From positions 1 through 64,000 of the forward strand of contig JAURWS010000020.1 of assembly GCA_030654835.1 (NCBI GenBank): a stretch of DNA of 64,000 nt, given 5' to 3'. Made by a program: the position numbers and the translations under genes. Below, one piece after another: positions 49,395-57,879 of this stretch (position 1 is its first letter; each line of letters opens with the position of its first letter). Source of the DNA: Gammaproteobacteria bacterium. GTDB lineage: Bacteria > Pseudomonadota > Gammaproteobacteria > Pseudomonadales > Pseudohongiellaceae. The notes under the pieces are model-generated. The model was not told where the DNA came from, made no database searches, and saw only the letters and a list, made by a program, of their open reading frames with translations.

Positions 49395-51782
49395 ATGATT
49401 TTCAGCGAGCAGTGGATTCGCGAGTGGGTGAACCCCTCACTTACGACACAACAGTTGATGGATCAATTGACCATGGCCGGTCTGGAAGTCGATGGTTTCT
49501 CGGCGGTCGCTGGAAAATTCAGTGGCGTGGTAGTAGGTGAGGTGATGTCGGTCATTCCACACCCAGACGCGGACAAATTAAGAATTTGCGAAGTCAGTGA
49601 TGGTACCGCGACTGTTCAGGTCGTCTGCGGCGCCAGCAATGTACGTGCAGGGCTGCGAGTTCCATTTGCACGTGTGGGAGCCGAACTACACTCGGCGGCT
49701 GGTGCTGCCGTTCTGAAGATCAAGCAGGCAAGGCTTCGTGGCGTGGAGTCAAACGGCATGCTCTGTTCAGCTCAGGAGTTAGGTCTTGCCGAGAGTGCCG
49801 ATGGGCTTTTAGAGCTGCCATCCGATGCGCCAGTCGGGGAGTGTGTCCGGGAGTACCTGCATCTTGAGGATGTCAGTGTTGAGTTGGACTTGACCCCGAA
49901 CCGAGGTGATTGCCTTGGAATCGCGGGACTCGCGCGAGAAATCGGAGCGCTCAATGGCCTAGTGCCACAGACTCCTGAAATCCCGGTGATTCCACCAGCT
50001 ATAAGCGATACATTTGAAGTTAGAATTCTCGCCCCCGATCAGTGTCCGCGCTACTTGGGGCGCGTGGTCAGAGGTGTTGACGCTACAGTAGAGTCTCCAT
50101 TGTGGTTGAAAGAAACGCTGCGACGATGTGGTATGCGTAGCATTGACCCCGTGGTTGATGTGACCAACTACGTGTTGCTGGAGCTCGGCCAGCCTATGCA
50201 TGCCTTTGATCTTTCTGTTCTGAAAGATGGAATTGCGGTGCGTATGGCGCGTGCAGGTGAAAAACTGGTATTGCTGGACGGAAAGGAAGTCAGTCTGAGT
50301 GAGGACATCCTCGTAATTGCCGATAGCCAAGGTCCATTGGCGATGGCGGGAGTAATGGGTGGATTGAGTTCTGGAGTCAGCAAATCTACCAAGGATGTAT
50401 TTCTGGAGTGCGCATATTTTGCGCCTTTGGCTATGGCGGGGCGTGCACGTCGTTATGGATTGCACACCGATGCCTCCCACCGCTACGAACGGGGTGTCGA
50501 TCATAAGATTCAAGCTCTGGCAATGGAGCGTGCGACCGGGTTGCTGATAGAAATTGTCGGCGGGCAGCCTGGTCCTGTAGTTGAGAATCTGGGTAACCTT
50601 CCTGATGCGCCAGTTATCGAGTTGCGCCTCGAAAAAGTCATTCGAATGCTGGGATTGACAATACCTTCTTCGCAGATTCAAGGCATTCTCACGATGCTTG
50701 GGATGGAGGTGCTCAAGCATTCTGACGAGCTGATCGTGGTTAAGGTACCTTCATTCCGATTTGATATCAGCCTGGATGTAGATCTGATAGAAGAGATTGC
50801 GCGGGTATATGGATATAACCGACTTCCCAGAACTCGTCCGCTGACTCGTATGAGCCTGGGGGATCGTACCGAAACAAAATCTGGCGTTTCTGGTTTCAAG
50901 GACAGATTAATCGCGCTTGGTTATCAAGAGGTTGTGACTTACAGCTTTGTAGAGCCCGGTCTGATGCAGCGGGTGAATTCGACCCCTCCGGCAATCGCCT
51001 TGCAGAACCCGATTTCGAGTGACATGTCTGTTATGCGTACCAGTCTATGGTCTGGGCTGTTAAACGTACTAAAGCACAACGTGAACCGACAGCACGAACG
51101 CGTGCGTATCTTCGAAATGGGACAGGTGTTTCTCAAGAAGGGGGAGCGTACAAATTACCCTGCTTATCTCAGTGGTCTTATCTATGGGTCTCTAAATCCA
51201 GAAATCTGGTCTCACACCAAAAAGCAGCTGGATTTTTTCGATATCAAAGGGGACGTAGAGACTCTGTTGGATTTTTCCAAAAATCAGAATTCGTTCCGCT
51301 TTGTTCCGTCACAGCATCAGGCGCTTCACCGTGGACAGTGTGCGGCCCTGGAGTTGAATGGGGTTTGCATTGGAATGGTAGGGGCGCTCGATCCCGCCTT
51401 GCAGCGTGAGCTGGGCATTAATAGTCGCGTCTATCTGTTTGAATTGGATATCGAAAGTCTTCAAGGAGCAGAAATACCTAAAATCAAGGAGCTTTCAAGG
51501 TACCCTGAAGTTAATCGAGATCTCGCTATTGTGGTTGATGTGGAAGTCTCTGCTGCGCAGATTCTAGACAATGTTCGCGAAAGTGCAGGGGGCAGCCTGG
51601 CCGATCTTAGAATATTCGATGTATATCAAGGTGATGCAGTAGAGAAAACTAAAAAAAGCATTGCTTTGGGCTTGACCTTGCAGCATCCTTCGCGCACTCT
51701 AAGCGAAGACGACATAAATGAGATAATTAACAGGTGTGTCAAAGGTCTAGATGCTAAATTTAATGCAAAGTTAAGGAATTAA
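49395..51782 (+). CDS. pheT: Phenylalanyl-tRNA synthetase beta subunit
   Basis: 795 aa. N-terminal EMAP/tRNA-binding domain ([26 protein letters not shown]), B3/B4 editing domain ([44 protein letters not shown]), B5 domain, and C-terminal ferredoxin-like anticodon-binding domain ([19 protein letters not shown]). Ends 2 bp before ihfA. Confidence 0.97.
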   Translation: MIFSEQWIREWVNPSLTTQQLMDQLTMAGLEVDGFSAVAGKFSGVVVGEVMSVIPHPDADKLRICEVSDGTATVQVVCGASNVRAGLRVPFARVGAELHSAAGAAVLKIKQARLRGVESNGMLCSAQELGLAESADGLLELPSDAPVGECVREYLHLEDVSVELDLTPNRGDCLGIAGLAREIGALNGLVPQTPEIPVIPPAISDTFEVRILAPDQCPRYLGRVVRGVDATVESPLWLKETLRRCGMRSIDPVVDVTNYVLLELGQPMHAFDLSVLKDGIAVRMARAGEKLVLLDGKEVSLSEDILVIADSQGPLAMAGVMGGLSSGVSKSTKDVFLECAYFAPLAMAGRARRYGLHTDASHRYERGVDHKIQALAMERATGLLIEIVGGQPGPVVENLGNLPDAPVIELRLEKVIRMLGLTIPSSQIQGILTMLGMEVLKHSDELIVVKVPSFRFDISLDVDLIEEIARVYGYNRLPRTRPLTRMSLGDRTETKSGVSGFKDRLIALGYQEVVTYSFVEPGLMQRVNSTPPAIALQNPISSDMSVMRTSLWSGLLNVLKHNVNRQHERVRIFEMGQVFLKKGERTNYPAYLSGLIYGSLNPEIWSHTKKQLDFFDIKGDVETLLDFSKNQNSFRFVPSQHQALHRGQCAALELNGVCIGMVGALDPALQRELGINSRVYLFELDIESLQGAEIPKIKELSRYPEVNRDLAIVVDVEVSAAQILDNVRESAGGSLADLRIFDVYQGDAVEKTKKSIALGLTLQHPSRTLSEDDINEIINRCVKGLDAKFNAKLRN

Positions 51783-51784
51783 CT

Positions 51785-52093
51785 ATGGCAGATGGGGCAC
51801 TCACCAAGGCAGAGATGGCCGAGCGACTCTTTGAGGAGTTGGGCTTGAATAAGAGAGAAGCCAAGGAGCTGGTTGAGCAGTTCTTTGAAGAGGTGCGTTT
51901 GTCACTTGAGTCAAACGAACAAGTTAAAATTTCCGGATTTGGTAATTTTGATTTACGAGATAAGAAACAAAGACCGGGGCGTAATCCTAAAACTGGAGAG
52001 GAAATCCCAATCAAGGCACGCCGCGTCGTGACATTCCGTCCGGGTCAGAAGCTTAAAGCAAGAGTGGAAAGCTATGCTGGAACCAAGCAATAA
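51785..52093 (+). CDS. ihfA: Integration host factor subunit alpha
   Basis: 102 aa: [81 protein letters not shown]. Heterodimer partner of IhfB. AAGGAA precedes the ATG. The last 20 bp overlap the MerR-type gene. Confidence 0.97.
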   Translation: MADGALTKAEMAERLFEELGLNKREAKELVEQFFEEVRLSLESNEQVKISGFGNFDLRDKKQRPGRNPKTGEEIPIKARRVVTFRPGQKLKARVESYAGTKQ

Positions 52094-52424
52094 CGACGAA
52101 TTGCCACCGATTCCTCCCAAGCGCTATTTCACGATTGGTGAGGTTGGAGAGCTTTGTACTGTCAAACCGCATGTCCTCAGATATTGGGAACAAGAGTTTC
52201 CTCAACTCAAACCAGTCAAGCGCAGAGGTAATCGACGGTACTATCAAAGACAGGATGTGATACTCATTCGCCAGATCAAATCTCTGCTCTATGATCAAGG
52301 ATTTACCATTGGTGGGGCTCGACAAAGAATGAGTGGCGGTGAGGAAGCTCAGAAGGTTGGTTTGGACAGCAAGAGCTTTAAGGAAATGATTAAAGATTTG
52401 GAAGAAGTGATAGCACAATTGTGA
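52074..52424 (+). CDS. MerR-family regulator of the pheT-ihfA operon
   Basis: 116 aa. N-terminal winged helix with [43 protein letters not shown], then a dimerisation helix ending in [15 protein letters not shown]. No effector domain or metal cysteines. The orthologue always follows ihfA in pseudomonads; its targets are not known to me. The 20-bp overlap with ihfA implies coupling. Confidence 0.92.
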   Translation: MLEPSNNDELPPIPPKRYFTIGEVGELCTVKPHVLRYWEQEFPQLKPVKRRGNRRYYQRQDVILIRQIKSLLYDQGFTIGGARQRMSGGEEAQKVGLDSKSFKEMIKDLEEVIAQL

Positions 52425-52582
52425 AAATACGGTAGAATTGCCGCCGCTTCTCACCCGGTGGGTGGATGTTCTGAGTGGGGATGTCCGTATAGCAGGTGGT
52501 GATGGCGTATCAGATAGATGCAGAATTCAAGAATTCATTCCGATCCACTTCAGAATATTTCTTCCGCTGATATCAACAGTTT

Positions 52583-52659
52583 CGGGGCATAGCGCAGCCT
52601 GGTAGCGCACCAGTCTGGGGGACTGGGGGTCGTAGGTTCAAATCCTGCTGTCCCGACCA
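52583..52659 (+). tRNA. tRNA-Pro (GGG)
   Basis: 77 nt with encoded CCA. Acceptor CGGGGCA/TGTCCCG, D arm TAGCGCAGCCTGGTAGCGC, anticodon stem CCAGT/ACTGG around CTGGGGG (anticodon GGG), T arm GTAGGTTCAAATCCTGC. Same place as in pseudomonads, after the MerR gene. Confidence 0.95.
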
Positions 52660-52664
52660 AAATA

Positions 52665-52694
52665 AAAAGGGCGCCTTAAGGGCGCCCTTTTTTT
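52665..52694. terminator. Bidirectional rho-independent terminator
   Basis: GGGCGCC (52669-52675), loop TTAAG, GGCGCCC (52681-52687), then T7; A residues flank the left side, giving a U-run on the other strand too. It ends tRNA-Pro from the left and the NHL protein gene from the right. Confidence 0.92.
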
Positions 52695-52711
52695 ATCTCG
52701 ACTGCTCGATA

Positions 52712-53785
52712 TTACTGTCGAACGTAACGCTTGATTCCACCCACAGGGCCTACTTCAGCGCCGTAGATTACTCCATTACGATCAGCTACTACACCTTCAG
52801 CAGTGCAGGTGCCAGTGCAATCCGGTTTCGGATCAGGAATGAACGCAGTAACTTCGCCAGTCGCTGCATTTCCGACTCGAATGCCTCGGAGCCATGCAAT
52901 GTGATCTGGATTGACGGAGCCTGATTCAGAGTCTGCAGCGTAAATAATGTCGTTCTTGTCGATGTACAGTCCGCTATTGCGGCTGAACTGATACCAGGTG
53001 TCGAGACGAGTTCCTTCCTGATCGAAAATCACTACACGATTGTTGCCACGATCCGCGACGAACAATCTTCCTGTGGAGTCCATGGCAAGAGAGTGCGGCT
53101 GTTGGAATTGATCCGGGCCTGTTCCAAGTGAACCCCATTCTTTAATGAATTCACCATTGCTGTTGAATTTCAGTACTCGAGCTGTGGAGCCAGGAGCATT
53201 GGAGTGGCCTTCACCGATGAATATGTCCCCATTGGGTGCTACCAGGACGTCATTGGGCTGGAACAGATAGCCAGGAGCGCGTGCGCCGCCTGCTTCACCG
53301 ATGCGCATCAGCAATTCACCAGTAGGGCTGAACTTCAGGACTTGATGACCTTTCAATTCGGCTGGTGCTGTACCGTCGGTTGTACGGTTGTCACGACCAT
53401 CGGTTACCCAGACATTGCCATCTGGGTCCACGTGGATACCGTGTGGCCACATAACCATTCCCTTACCGAAGCTCGTTACCATATTGCCGTTGGCGTCAAA
53501 CTTCATGATAGGATCGAGGACGCCCTCGGCGCATGGGCCTATGTTGCCGCCACATCGTTCTGCCACCCAGATGCTGACGCCGTCACGGTCAATTTCGACA
53601 GCGCTGGTAGAACCCCAGGCTCGTCCCGCTGGCATCTTTGCCCAACCTTCGATGGTCTGATATGGATTGGGCAGGGCATTAACCGGGGCCATATCCGGCT
53701 GTGCGAAGCCCAGCATCGGCAACATGGCGACGGCTGCAGTTAAGGAAACAAATGCAGATTTAAAGCTCTTATTATAGTTTGACAT
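52712..53785 (-). CDS. Exported NHL-repeat beta-propeller protein
   Basis: 357 aa. Signal peptide (FVSLTAAVAMLPMLGFAQP), then about six NHL blades: ITMPHGIHVDPDGNVWVTDG-like WPHGIHVDPDGNVWVTD, QPNDVLVAPNGDIFIGEGH, QPHSLAMDSTGRLFVADRGNNRVVIFD, SGLYIDKNDIIYAADS, AEGVVADRNGVIYGAE. Two cysteine pairs (RCGGNIGPC, DCTGTC) suggest periplasmic disulfides. Resembles the propeller of peptidyl-alpha-hydroxyglycine amidating lyases, but no activity can be assigned. Confidence 0.85.
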   Translation of the reverse strand: MSNYNKSFKSAFVSLTAAVAMLPMLGFAQPDMAPVNALPNPYQTIEGWAKMPAGRAWGSTSAVEIDRDGVSIWVAERCGGNIGPCAEGVLDPIMKFDANGNMVTSFGKGMVMWPHGIHVDPDGNVWVTDGRDNRTTDGTAPAELKGHQVLKFSPTGELLMRIGEAGGARAPGYLFQPNDVLVAPNGDIFIGEGHSNAPGSTARVLKFNSNGEFIKEWGSLGTGPDQFQQPHSLAMDSTGRLFVADRGNNRVVIFDQEGTRLDTWYQFSRNSGLYIDKNDIIYAADSESGSVNPDHIAWLRGIRVGNAATGEVTAFIPDPKPDCTGTCTAEGVVADRNGVIYGAEVGPVGGIKRYVRQ

Positions 53786-53973
53786 AGGCGGAGGAAGCTC
53801 CCTTCATAGCTAAATGGACCGACAGAATAATGCACCTCATTGGCTAATTCAATGAGTATGCTGCATGCTGTCTTTGGGTAAGGTGATGTGAAATTTATAT
53901 TTCAATAACAACATAATAATGCTGTGTCATGATCATTTGGCGGGTGTATCTGAACTGAAGGGAAGGCTGGTGC

Positions 53974-54321
53974 ATGAAGGATTTGGAAGAGGTAAGGGCG
54001 AAAGTAGCCGAATTTGCTTCGGAGAGAGATTGGGATAAGTTTCATTCTCCCAAAAATCTGGCTATGGCGCTCAGTGTCGAGGTTGCGGAATTGGTAGAGA
54101 CGTTTCAGTGGCTAACTGAAGCTGAATCATCAAGTCTGTCAATAGAGCAGTTGGCGGCAGTAGGCCACGAGATAGCGGACGTACAAGTTTACCTAGTGAG
54201 ACTCGCCGATAAACTTGGAGTAGACATATTGCACTTGGTCGAGGAGAAGATGCGGTTGAATGCGCACAAATATCCGGTTTTGAAAGTGCGCGGCAGTGCA
54301 AAGAAGTACACCGAATACTGA
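53974..54321 (+). CDS. MazG-like nucleotide pyrophosphohydrolase
   Basis: 115 aa, all-alpha NTP-PPase of the MazG/RS21-C6 (dCTPase) type. Metal-binding pattern ALSVEVAELVETFQW (E-x-x-E) and EIADVQVYLVRLADKLG (E-x-x-D), followed by NAHKYP. Probably hydrolyses a non-canonical or deoxy nucleotide triphosphate. GGAAGG precedes the ATG. Confidence 0.9.
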   Translation: MKDLEEVRAKVAEFASERDWDKFHSPKNLAMALSVEVAELVETFQWLTEAESSSLSIEQLAAVGHEIADVQVYLVRLADKLGVDILHLVEEKMRLNAHKYPVLKVRGSAKKYTEY

Positions 54322-54366
54322 GTTTTGTATCCGCTGAATTGATCTGGCGGCTGGCGAGGATGAGGA

Positions 54367-54723
54367 ATGATTGTGGCTGTATACGGAACCCTCAAACGAG
54401 GGATGGCTAATCATCAGCTGTTGGTCGATTGCAGATTCGTTGGCGAAGATTGTCTTGCGAATATTGTCTTGTATGAACTTGATGAATTTCCAGCGGCACG
54501 ATTAGAGCCATCAGATGGAATCCAAATTGAAGTTTATGAGGTTTCGCAACGGGTTTTGGCCAAGTTGGACAAGTTGGAGGAAGTTGATTATGCAATGCCT
54601 GAAAATGGGCTCTACAGACGTGTTCAATGTGCTACAAGATTTGGAGTTGCCTGGATCTACCTTTATAACGGCATGGTTCAAGGATTTCCGAGATTGACGA
54701 CTGGGAGTTGGCGACCAATATGA
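54367..54723 (+). CDS. AIG2-like gamma-glutamylcyclotransferase family protein
   Basis: 118 aa. Substrate-binding VYGTLKRGMANHQLL at the N-terminus (Y-G-T/S-L-x-x-G), then VLYELDEFPAARLEP, VEVYEV-type strand (IEVYEVSQRVLAKLDKLEEVDY) and RRVQC. Family members are YtfP and gamma-glutamylamine cyclotransferase. The usual catalytic glutamate is probably within LDKLEEVDY. Substrate unknown. Confidence 0.85.
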   Translation: MIVAVYGTLKRGMANHQLLVDCRFVGEDCLANIVLYELDEFPAARLEPSDGIQIEVYEVSQRVLAKLDKLEEVDYAMPENGLYRRVQCATRFGVAWIYLYNGMVQGFPRLTTGSWRPI

Positions 54724-54763
54724 GTAATTCCCCTAGTGCTAGTTCAATAACAGAGGATTCATT

Positions 54764-55807
54764 TTGAGCGCTGAACGCTGGATCGATTTGCGTAGCGATA
54801 CTGTCACGCAGCCAGGCGTTGAGATGCGTCGCACCATGGCGCGTGCTGATGTTGGCGATGATGTATATGGCGAAGATCCGACAGTAAATAAGCTCGAATC
54901 GACCCTTGCCGAGATGGTTGGTATGGAGGCTGGGCTTTTTCTTCCAACGGGAACACAGTCAAATCTGGTAGCTCTGCTTACGCATTGTGGTCGCGGCGAC
55001 GAGTATATTGTTGGACAACAGGCGCACACATATAAATATGAAGGGGGTGGAGCTGCCGTGCTGGGTGGTATTCAGCCTCAGCCGTTGGATTTTTCCGAGT
55101 TTGGGGGATTGAATCTGCAACAGGTCGAGGCGGCCATCAAGCCATTGAATGACCATTTTGCACGCACGCGACTCCTGTGTTTGGAGAACACCATGCAAGG
55201 CAAAGTGTTACCCGTTCAGTATCTGATTGAAGCGAATCGTCTGGCCTCCAGCAGAGAGTTGAAGCTTCATCTTGATGGAGCGCGAGTGTTTAATGCTGCG
55301 GTGGCGCTGAGCGTGGATGTGGCCGCAATAACAACGCAATTTACGACCGTCTCAGTATGTCTTTCCAAAGGGCTGGGTGCGCCAGCTGGGTCGGTCTTGC
55401 TGGGAAGCTCTGATTTCATAAAAGAGGCAAGGAGATGGCGCAAGGTCACCGGCGGCGGAATGAGGCAAGCCGGCATACTGGCGGCGGCCGGACTATATGC
55501 CTTGGAGAATAACATTCAAAGGCTTGCTGAGGATCACTTTCATGCGAGACAGCTTCAGGAAGGGTTGTGTGATCTGGGGTATCAGGCTGCTCCCGCTCAG
55601 ACAAATATGGTCTTCGTTGATATTGGCGATGTTGACTTGGAGTTATTCTCCGTGAGTCTGCATAGCTGTGGGGTGAGGATTAATCCTGCCCGTCGCCTTC
55701 GTTTGGTGACTCATCTGGATATCTCTGAGGCGGATATCAAGAAAACCATCAAGGCTTTTGCAGCGTGTCGGACTCTGAAACCCCAGGCGTCCAGCTTGTT
55801 TCTTTAG
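54764..55807 (+). CDS. ltaE: Low-specificity L-threonine aldolase
   Basis: PLP enzyme splitting threonine to glycine and acetaldehyde. IDLRSDTVTQPGVEMRRTMA, GDDVYGEDPTVNKLE, FLPTGTQSNLVALLTH, LENTMQG, LHLDGARVFNA, and the PLP lysine in CLSKGLGAPAGSVLLGS. TTG start at 54764 with AGAGGA upstream. 347 aa. Confidence 0.93.
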   Translation: MSAERWIDLRSDTVTQPGVEMRRTMARADVGDDVYGEDPTVNKLESTLAEMVGMEAGLFLPTGTQSNLVALLTHCGRGDEYIVGQQAHTYKYEGGGAAVLGGIQPQPLDFSEFGGLNLQQVEAAIKPLNDHFARTRLLCLENTMQGKVLPVQYLIEANRLASSRELKLHLDGARVFNAAVALSVDVAAITTQFTTVSVCLSKGLGAPAGSVLLGSSDFIKEARRWRKVTGGGMRQAGILAAAGLYALENNIQRLAEDHFHARQLQEGLCDLGYQAAPAQTNMVFVDIGDVDLELFSVSLHSCGVRINPARRLRLVTHLDISEADIKKTIKAFAACRTLKPQASSLFL

Positions 55808-55903
55808 CAAAATGTATGCTTTATGATGCGGGGGTCTCCTGAGAGACAGGACTTCCTGAACCCAATCTTTAGCAAGTAGACTCCAATCAAGGTGTTGCTC
55901 GGA

Positions 55904-57133
55904 ATGCAAACTCTGAAGGCAGAAAAGGTTTTTAAAGCCGGTGAAGTAATTATGACCCAGGGAGATGCCGGGTTGTGCGCTTACTTCATTCAAAAGGGGC
56001 GAGTAGGGATAGTTGTCGAAAAGTCAGATGGAAAGCTATTGCATATGGGGACGCGCGGTCCCGGTAGTATTATCGGTGAGATGGCGATTGTCGATAATCA
56101 ACCTCGCAGCGCAACCATCAAGTCGCTTGAAAACTGTACGCTGCTGGAAATCACAAAAGACGATTTCGCACGTAGTGTGCGTGGTGCCGATCCTATTGTG
56201 AGGCTGATCGCGCAAGTTATTCTGATGCGCTACAGAGATATTTTAAGGCGCTCTCAAACACTATTGGCTGACAGTGCAGATAGCCCGTCAGCAGAGGAGT
56301 TGGAGCGCGAGTACGCAGAGCAGATCAATGTTGTTGAGGCCATCAAGATGGCCAACGAATTCAAAGTCGCAATAGCCTGCCAGCAGCTGATCCTGAATTA
56401 TCAGCCGATACTTTCCATGGAAACTGGTCGGATTCTGGGCTTTGAAGCTTTGATGCGATGGCAGCATCCAGAGCGAGGATTGATACCACCGGATATGTTT
56501 ATTCCGATGGCAGAGGATAGTGGCTTGATTGTGGATGCGAGCCGCTGGGCCATAAGAGAAGTCTGCCAGATGCTGAATCGTCTGGATAAGGCGCGGCCAG
56601 ATATGCAGGATCTTTATGTCAGCGTAAATCTCTCGGCGACTGATTTTGATGACGAGAGCTTTCTGGACAATCTTTACGATACTCTCGAAGAGACTGGTAT
56701 CCCTGCGCACCGAATACATATTGAAATAACTGAGCGACTTCTCCTGAAACAGCCCAAAAACGTCAAAGAGACTCTTGATAGCTGTCGTGCAAGAGGTATG
56801 GGAATCGTCATCGATGATTTTGGCACCGGCTACTCTTCCCTCAGTTACCTGCATCAGTATCCAATAGATACGCTAAAAATCGACCAGAGTTTCATCCGCA
56901 AAATGCGCGAAGATGCAATGGTCTTTGGTCTGGTCAAGTCGATCCTTTCCCTCAGCCAGAATATGAACATCAAAATAATTGCAGAGGGAGTAGAGGAATT
57001 TGAGGAATCCAAGTTGTTAAACGAGCTGGATTGCGAGATGGCCCAAGGTTACTTCTACTCGCGTCCGGTCGATGAGATGCAGGTGCTGGATTTGCTCTTA
57101 AAGCACAATGGTTCGTGCCCCGCGTTACCCTGA
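55904..57133 (+). CDS. Cyclic-nucleotide-binding domain fused to EAL phosphodiesterase
   Basis: 409 aa. Residues about 5-120 are a cNMP-binding domain with phosphate cassette GEMAIVDNQPRSAT, intact Glu and Arg. Residues about 165-405 are a complete EAL domain: FEALMRWQHPERG, NLSATDF, ITERLL, DDFGTGYSSLSYL, KIDQSF, AEGVEE, QGYFYSRPV. It should cleave c-di-GMP to pGpG, perhaps under cAMP or cGMP control (inference). ATG 55904 chosen over GTG 55892 for its upstream AAGG. No DNA-binding domain. Confidence 0.92.
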   Translation: MQTLKAEKVFKAGEVIMTQGDAGLCAYFIQKGRVGIVVEKSDGKLLHMGTRGPGSIIGEMAIVDNQPRSATIKSLENCTLLEITKDDFARSVRGADPIVRLIAQVILMRYRDILRRSQTLLADSADSPSAEELEREYAEQINVVEAIKMANEFKVAIACQQLILNYQPILSMETGRILGFEALMRWQHPERGLIPPDMFIPMAEDSGLIVDASRWAIREVCQMLNRLDKARPDMQDLYVSVNLSATDFDDESFLDNLYDTLEETGIPAHRIHIEITERLLLKQPKNVKETLDSCRARGMGIVIDDFGTGYSSLSYLHQYPIDTLKIDQSFIRKMREDAMVFGLVKSILSLSQNMNIKIIAEGVEEFEESKLLNELDCEMAQGYFYSRPVDEMQVLDLLLKHNGSCPALP

Positions 57134-57291
57134 ATAGCTCGAACGCCGGTTCGGTAGATACTCATCCCACTGTAATTGACCTTTTTACAAAAACGTGTAG
57201 TCTTCGGAGGAACATAGCCTTAAGAAGACCGTGCGCAGCTTGCACCTGTGCGCCTCCCTACAACAACTAAAAACATCGGAGTACCCAGTCA

Positions 57292-57879
57292 GTGAACCCA
57301 CGACTAACGCGAAGGCGTTTCATCAAAGGAGTTATTTACTCCAGTGCTGCCGCCGTGTCCGGTGCAGGTTTTTACCTCACCAACGCCCAATCCAGACCAG
57401 CTGCTGCTGTTGAGCGACTGATCTCGATTAACGTCAATGGACGTACCCGAAGAGTCGATGTGTTGCCACAGGAAACCCTGGCACATACATTGCGCTACAA
57501 GCTGGAATTGACCGGGACTAAACTCGGATGCAATAGAGGTGAGTGCGGAGCCTGTACGGTTCTTATCGACGATGTAACCAATTATGCGTGTTCGACTCTC
57601 ACCCATAGCGTCAAGCAACGGGCTGTTACTACTGTGGAAGGGCTGCAATCACCAGATGGACAATTGCACCCGGTCCAACAGGCTTTCCTGGATGAACTCA
57701 GCCCTCAGTGCGGTTTCTGCACGCCCGGTCAGGTAATCGCTACAGTAGCTCTGCTGAAATCCAATCCCAAACCTACTCGTGAACAGGCACGCCAGGCACT
57801 CTCGGGTAACCTTTGCCGCTGTGGCGCATACGATCACTATTTGAATGGCGTCATGCGCGCCTCGGGGCAATTGTCATGA
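57292..57879 (+). CDS. Molybdenum hydroxylase [2Fe-2S] subunit, Tat-exported
   Basis: Electron-transfer subunit of a xanthine-oxidase family enzyme. Twin-arginine signal LTRRRFIKG with hydrophobic stretch, then plant-type ferredoxin cluster CNRGECGACTVL with distal Cys (NYACSTLT), and the second cluster CGFCTPGQV ... NLCRCG. 195 aa, GTG start. The Tat signal on this subunit is as in PaoA of the E. coli periplasmic aldehyde oxidoreductase, so the complex is probably exported folded. A candidate promoter TTGACC-N16-TAGTCT begins at about 57177. Overlaps the next gene by 4 bp. Confidence 0.92.
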   Translation: MNPRLTRRRFIKGVIYSSAAAVSGAGFYLTNAQSRPAAAVERLISINVNGRTRRVDVLPQETLAHTLRYKLELTGTKLGCNRGECGACTVLIDDVTNYACSTLTHSVKQRAVTTVEGLQSPDGQLHPVQQAFLDELSPQCGFCTPGQVIATVALLKSNPKPTREQARQALSGNLCRCGAYDHYLNGVMRASGQLS

